Shown one piece after another: positions 62,737 through 64,000 of a stretch of DNA of 64,000 nucleotides. Position 1 is the stretch's first letter; every line of letters starts with the position of its first letter. Made by a program: the position numbers and the translations under genes. The DNA comes from Rhizobium sp. Leaf262. GTDB lineage: Bacteria; Pseudomonadota; Alphaproteobacteria; Rhizobiales; Rhizobiaceae. The stretch lies in contig NZ_LMMM01000006.1 of the NCBI RefSeq assembly GCF_001422245.1, positions 118,903 to 182,902 of the forward strand. Direction: 5' to 3'. Under the pieces are notes generated by a model. It was not told where the DNA came from and made no database searches. It saw nothing but the letters and a program-made list of their open reading frames with translations.

Positions 62737-63618
62737 TTACCGTGTCGGAACGGGAGTCTCGCCGCGGTAGTCGTAAAAGCCGCGGCCCGACTTACGGCCA
62801 AGCCAGCCAGCCTCGACATATTTGACCAGAAGCGGGCAGGGGCGATACTTGCTGTCTGCGAGGCCGTCGTGCAGGACCTGCATAATCGACAGGCAGGTGT
62901 CGAGGCCGATGAAATCAGCGAGTTGTAGCGGTCCCATCGGGTGGTTGGCACCGAGCTTCATGGCCGTGTCGATGGCTTCGACCGAACCTACGCCTTCGTA
63001 AAGCGTATAGATCGCTTCGTTGATCATCGGCAGAAGGATGCGGTTGACGATAAAGGCTGGGAAGTCTTCGGCAACGGTAATCGCTTTGTCCAGCGTGCGG
63101 ACATATTCCTTGGCGCTTTCGAAGGTCGGTTCATCCGTGGCTATGCCACGCACCAGTTCCACCAGCTTCATGACAGGCACCGGGTTCATGAAATGGATGC
63201 CCATGAACTGCTCGGGGCGGTCCGTTGCCGAGGCAAGGCGGGTGATGGACAGAGAGGACGTGTTGGTAGCGAGAAGCGCTTCGGGTTTCAGGACCGGGCA
63301 GACCTGCGCATAAATCTTGCGCTTGGTTTCCTCATGCTCGGTGGCAGCTTCGATCACAAGATCCATCGCAGCCAGATCGTTGATATCGGATGAGCCGCCG
63401 ATGCGCGACAGTGCCGCCTTGCGGTCGTCATCCAGCATCTTGCCATTGCTCACCTGCCGGGCGAGATTACCGTTGATCGTGGCAAGGCCAGCCTCGATGC
63501 GGTCCTTGGCCACGTCGTAGATATGGACCTTGTAACCGGCCAGTGCCGATACGTGCGCAATGCCGCAGCCCATCTGACCGGCTCCGATGATACCGATATT
63601 TTTGATTGGGGCGGCCAT
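62737..63618 (-). CDS. hbdA: 3-hydroxybutyryl-CoA dehydrogenase
   Basis: This 293-residue NAD-dependent dehydrogenase has the Rossmann loop IGIIGAGQMGCGIAH, the catalytic His in GIHFMNPVPVMKLVE and Glu in EAATEHEETK, and the C-terminal domain with NRILLPMINEA and GANHPMGPLQLADFIGLD. The start MAAPIKNI at 63618 gives the family length. It is downstream of etfA, a common Rhizobiales order in acyl-CoA metabolism. Confidence 0.93.
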   Translation of the reverse strand: MAAPIKNIGIIGAGQMGCGIAHVSALAGYKVHIYDVAKDRIEAGLATINGNLARQVSNGKMLDDDRKAALSRIGGSSDINDLAAMDLVIEAATEHEETKRKIYAQVCPVLKPEALLATNTSSLSITRLASATDRPEQFMGIHFMNPVPVMKLVELVRGIATDEPTFESAKEYVRTLDKAITVAEDFPAFIVNRILLPMINEAIYTLYEGVGSVEAIDTAMKLGANHPMGPLQLADFIGLDTCLSIMQVLHDGLADSKYRPCPLLVKYVEAGWLGRKSGRGFYDYRGETPVPTR

Positions 63619-63677
63619 GATGTGTTTCTCCTGTGGGGATGTGCGCGCTTCAGCAGCGGGGATGTTACGCAAATTGC

Positions 63678-63714
63678 AAGAAAACGAAAGCGGCGCGTTG
63701 GAAAAACGCGCCGC
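63678..63714 (-). terminator. Rho-independent terminator after etfA
   Basis: GCGGCGCGTT and AACGCGCCGC form a perfect 10-bp stem with a 5-base loop at 63690-63714. Reading the minus strand, TTTCGTTTTCTT follows. It sits between the etfA stop and the hbdA start. Confidence 0.85.
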
Positions 63715-63732
63715 CATAGAAATTGATTTGGA

Positions 63733-64000
63733 TCAGAGTGCTTTTTCGAGCTCAGGGAGGGCGTCGAAAATATCGGCCACGAGACCGTAATCGGCGACCT
63801 GGAAGATCGGGGCTTCCTCGTCCTTGTTGATGGCGACGATGACTTTGGAGTCCTTCATGCCCGCAAGATGCTGGATCGCGCCGGAAATACCAGCAGCGAT
63901 ATAAAGCTGCGGCGCTACCACCTTGCCGGTCTGGCCCACCTGCCAGTCGTTGGGCGCATATCCAGCGTCCACAGCCGCGCGGGATGCGCCGACGGCTGCC
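63733..64000 (-). CDS. etfA: Electron transfer flavoprotein alpha subunit, C-terminal part (runs off right edge)
   Basis: The visible 88 or so C-terminal residues include [46 protein letters not shown] and [26 protein letters not shown], the FAD-binding domain signature of EtfA. The N-terminal part is outside the window. It accepts electrons from acyl-CoA dehydrogenases. Confidence 0.93.
   Translation of the reverse strand, partial: AAVGASRAAVDAGYAPNDWQVGQTGKVVAPQLYIAAGISGAIQHLAGMKDSKVIVAINKDEEAPIFQVADYGLVADIFDALPELEKAL

Noticed and set aside
1..64000. CRISPR array, rRNA operon, insertion sequence with transposase
   Set aside because: I looked for regular short repeats with spacers, rRNA-like sequence and transposase-type proteins and saw none.

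Overview
The window looks like chromosomal DNA of a Rhizobiales alphaproteobacterium, most likely Agrobacterium/Rhizobium. The basis is the argH-lptM-lysA-TIGR02302 gene order, the N-formylglutamate amidohydrolase/QEGLA-motif protein/ATP-grasp operon, B12-dependent methylmalonyl-CoA mutase, hbdA-etfA, and a generally high-GC codon style. The assignment is inferred from gene content only. No database search was run.

Region 1 (1-13,100): accessory catabolism and redox genes. Two PaoABC-type molybdenum aldehyde/xanthine-dehydrogenase-family oxidoreductases are present. One has a Tat-type leader on its 2Fe-2S subunit and runs off the left edge; the other is leaderless and carries a YciI gene inside its operon. 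Around them are AraC, LysR and HxlR regulators, a DJ-1/PfpI protein, alpha/beta hydrolases, an enoyl-CoA hydratase and a small VOC protein.

Region 2 (13,334-29,460): a coherent methoxylated-aromatic (syringate/3-O-methylgallate/gallate type) regulon. A LigM/DesA-type THF-dependent O-demethylase, a MetF-like reductase and PurU would strip methyl groups and carry the C1 unit to formate. LigAB-type ring cleavage plus GalD (tautomerase), GalB (hydratase) and GalC (aldolase) would take gallate to pyruvate and oxaloacetate. A five-gene Liv-type ABC importer supplies substrate. A GntR/FCD regulator sits in the middle, and the 10-bp palindrome ATGTATACAT (four exact copies plus one with a single mismatch) lies in front of the transcription units.

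Region 3 (30,102-48,068): a 17.8-kb genomic island bounded by a 138-bp direct repeat (136/138 identical) that contains a complete tRNA-Ser(CGA) at each end. It holds a four-gene operon: a RapA/HepA-like SNF2 helicase, a coiled-coil protein ending in a GreA/GreB-like C-terminal domain, a type III-like Mod methyltransferase, and a Res helicase-nuclease. It also holds a DUF429 protein, a serine resolvase, a Cys-cluster orphan, a tyrosine integrase broken by one in-frame TAA, an ASCH/P-loop kinase/GNAT cassette and an orphan protein with two C-terminal membrane helices. The four-gene operon is the best candidate for an under-described defence system.

Region 4 (48,228-64,000): core chromosome. It contains the N-formylglutamate amidohydrolase operon, methylmalonyl-CoA mutase, a MocA-like and split XdhC-type maturation set that could serve the molybdoenzymes of region 1, TIGR02302, lysA, lptM, argH, a TlpA-like thioredoxin, hbdA and the end of etfA.
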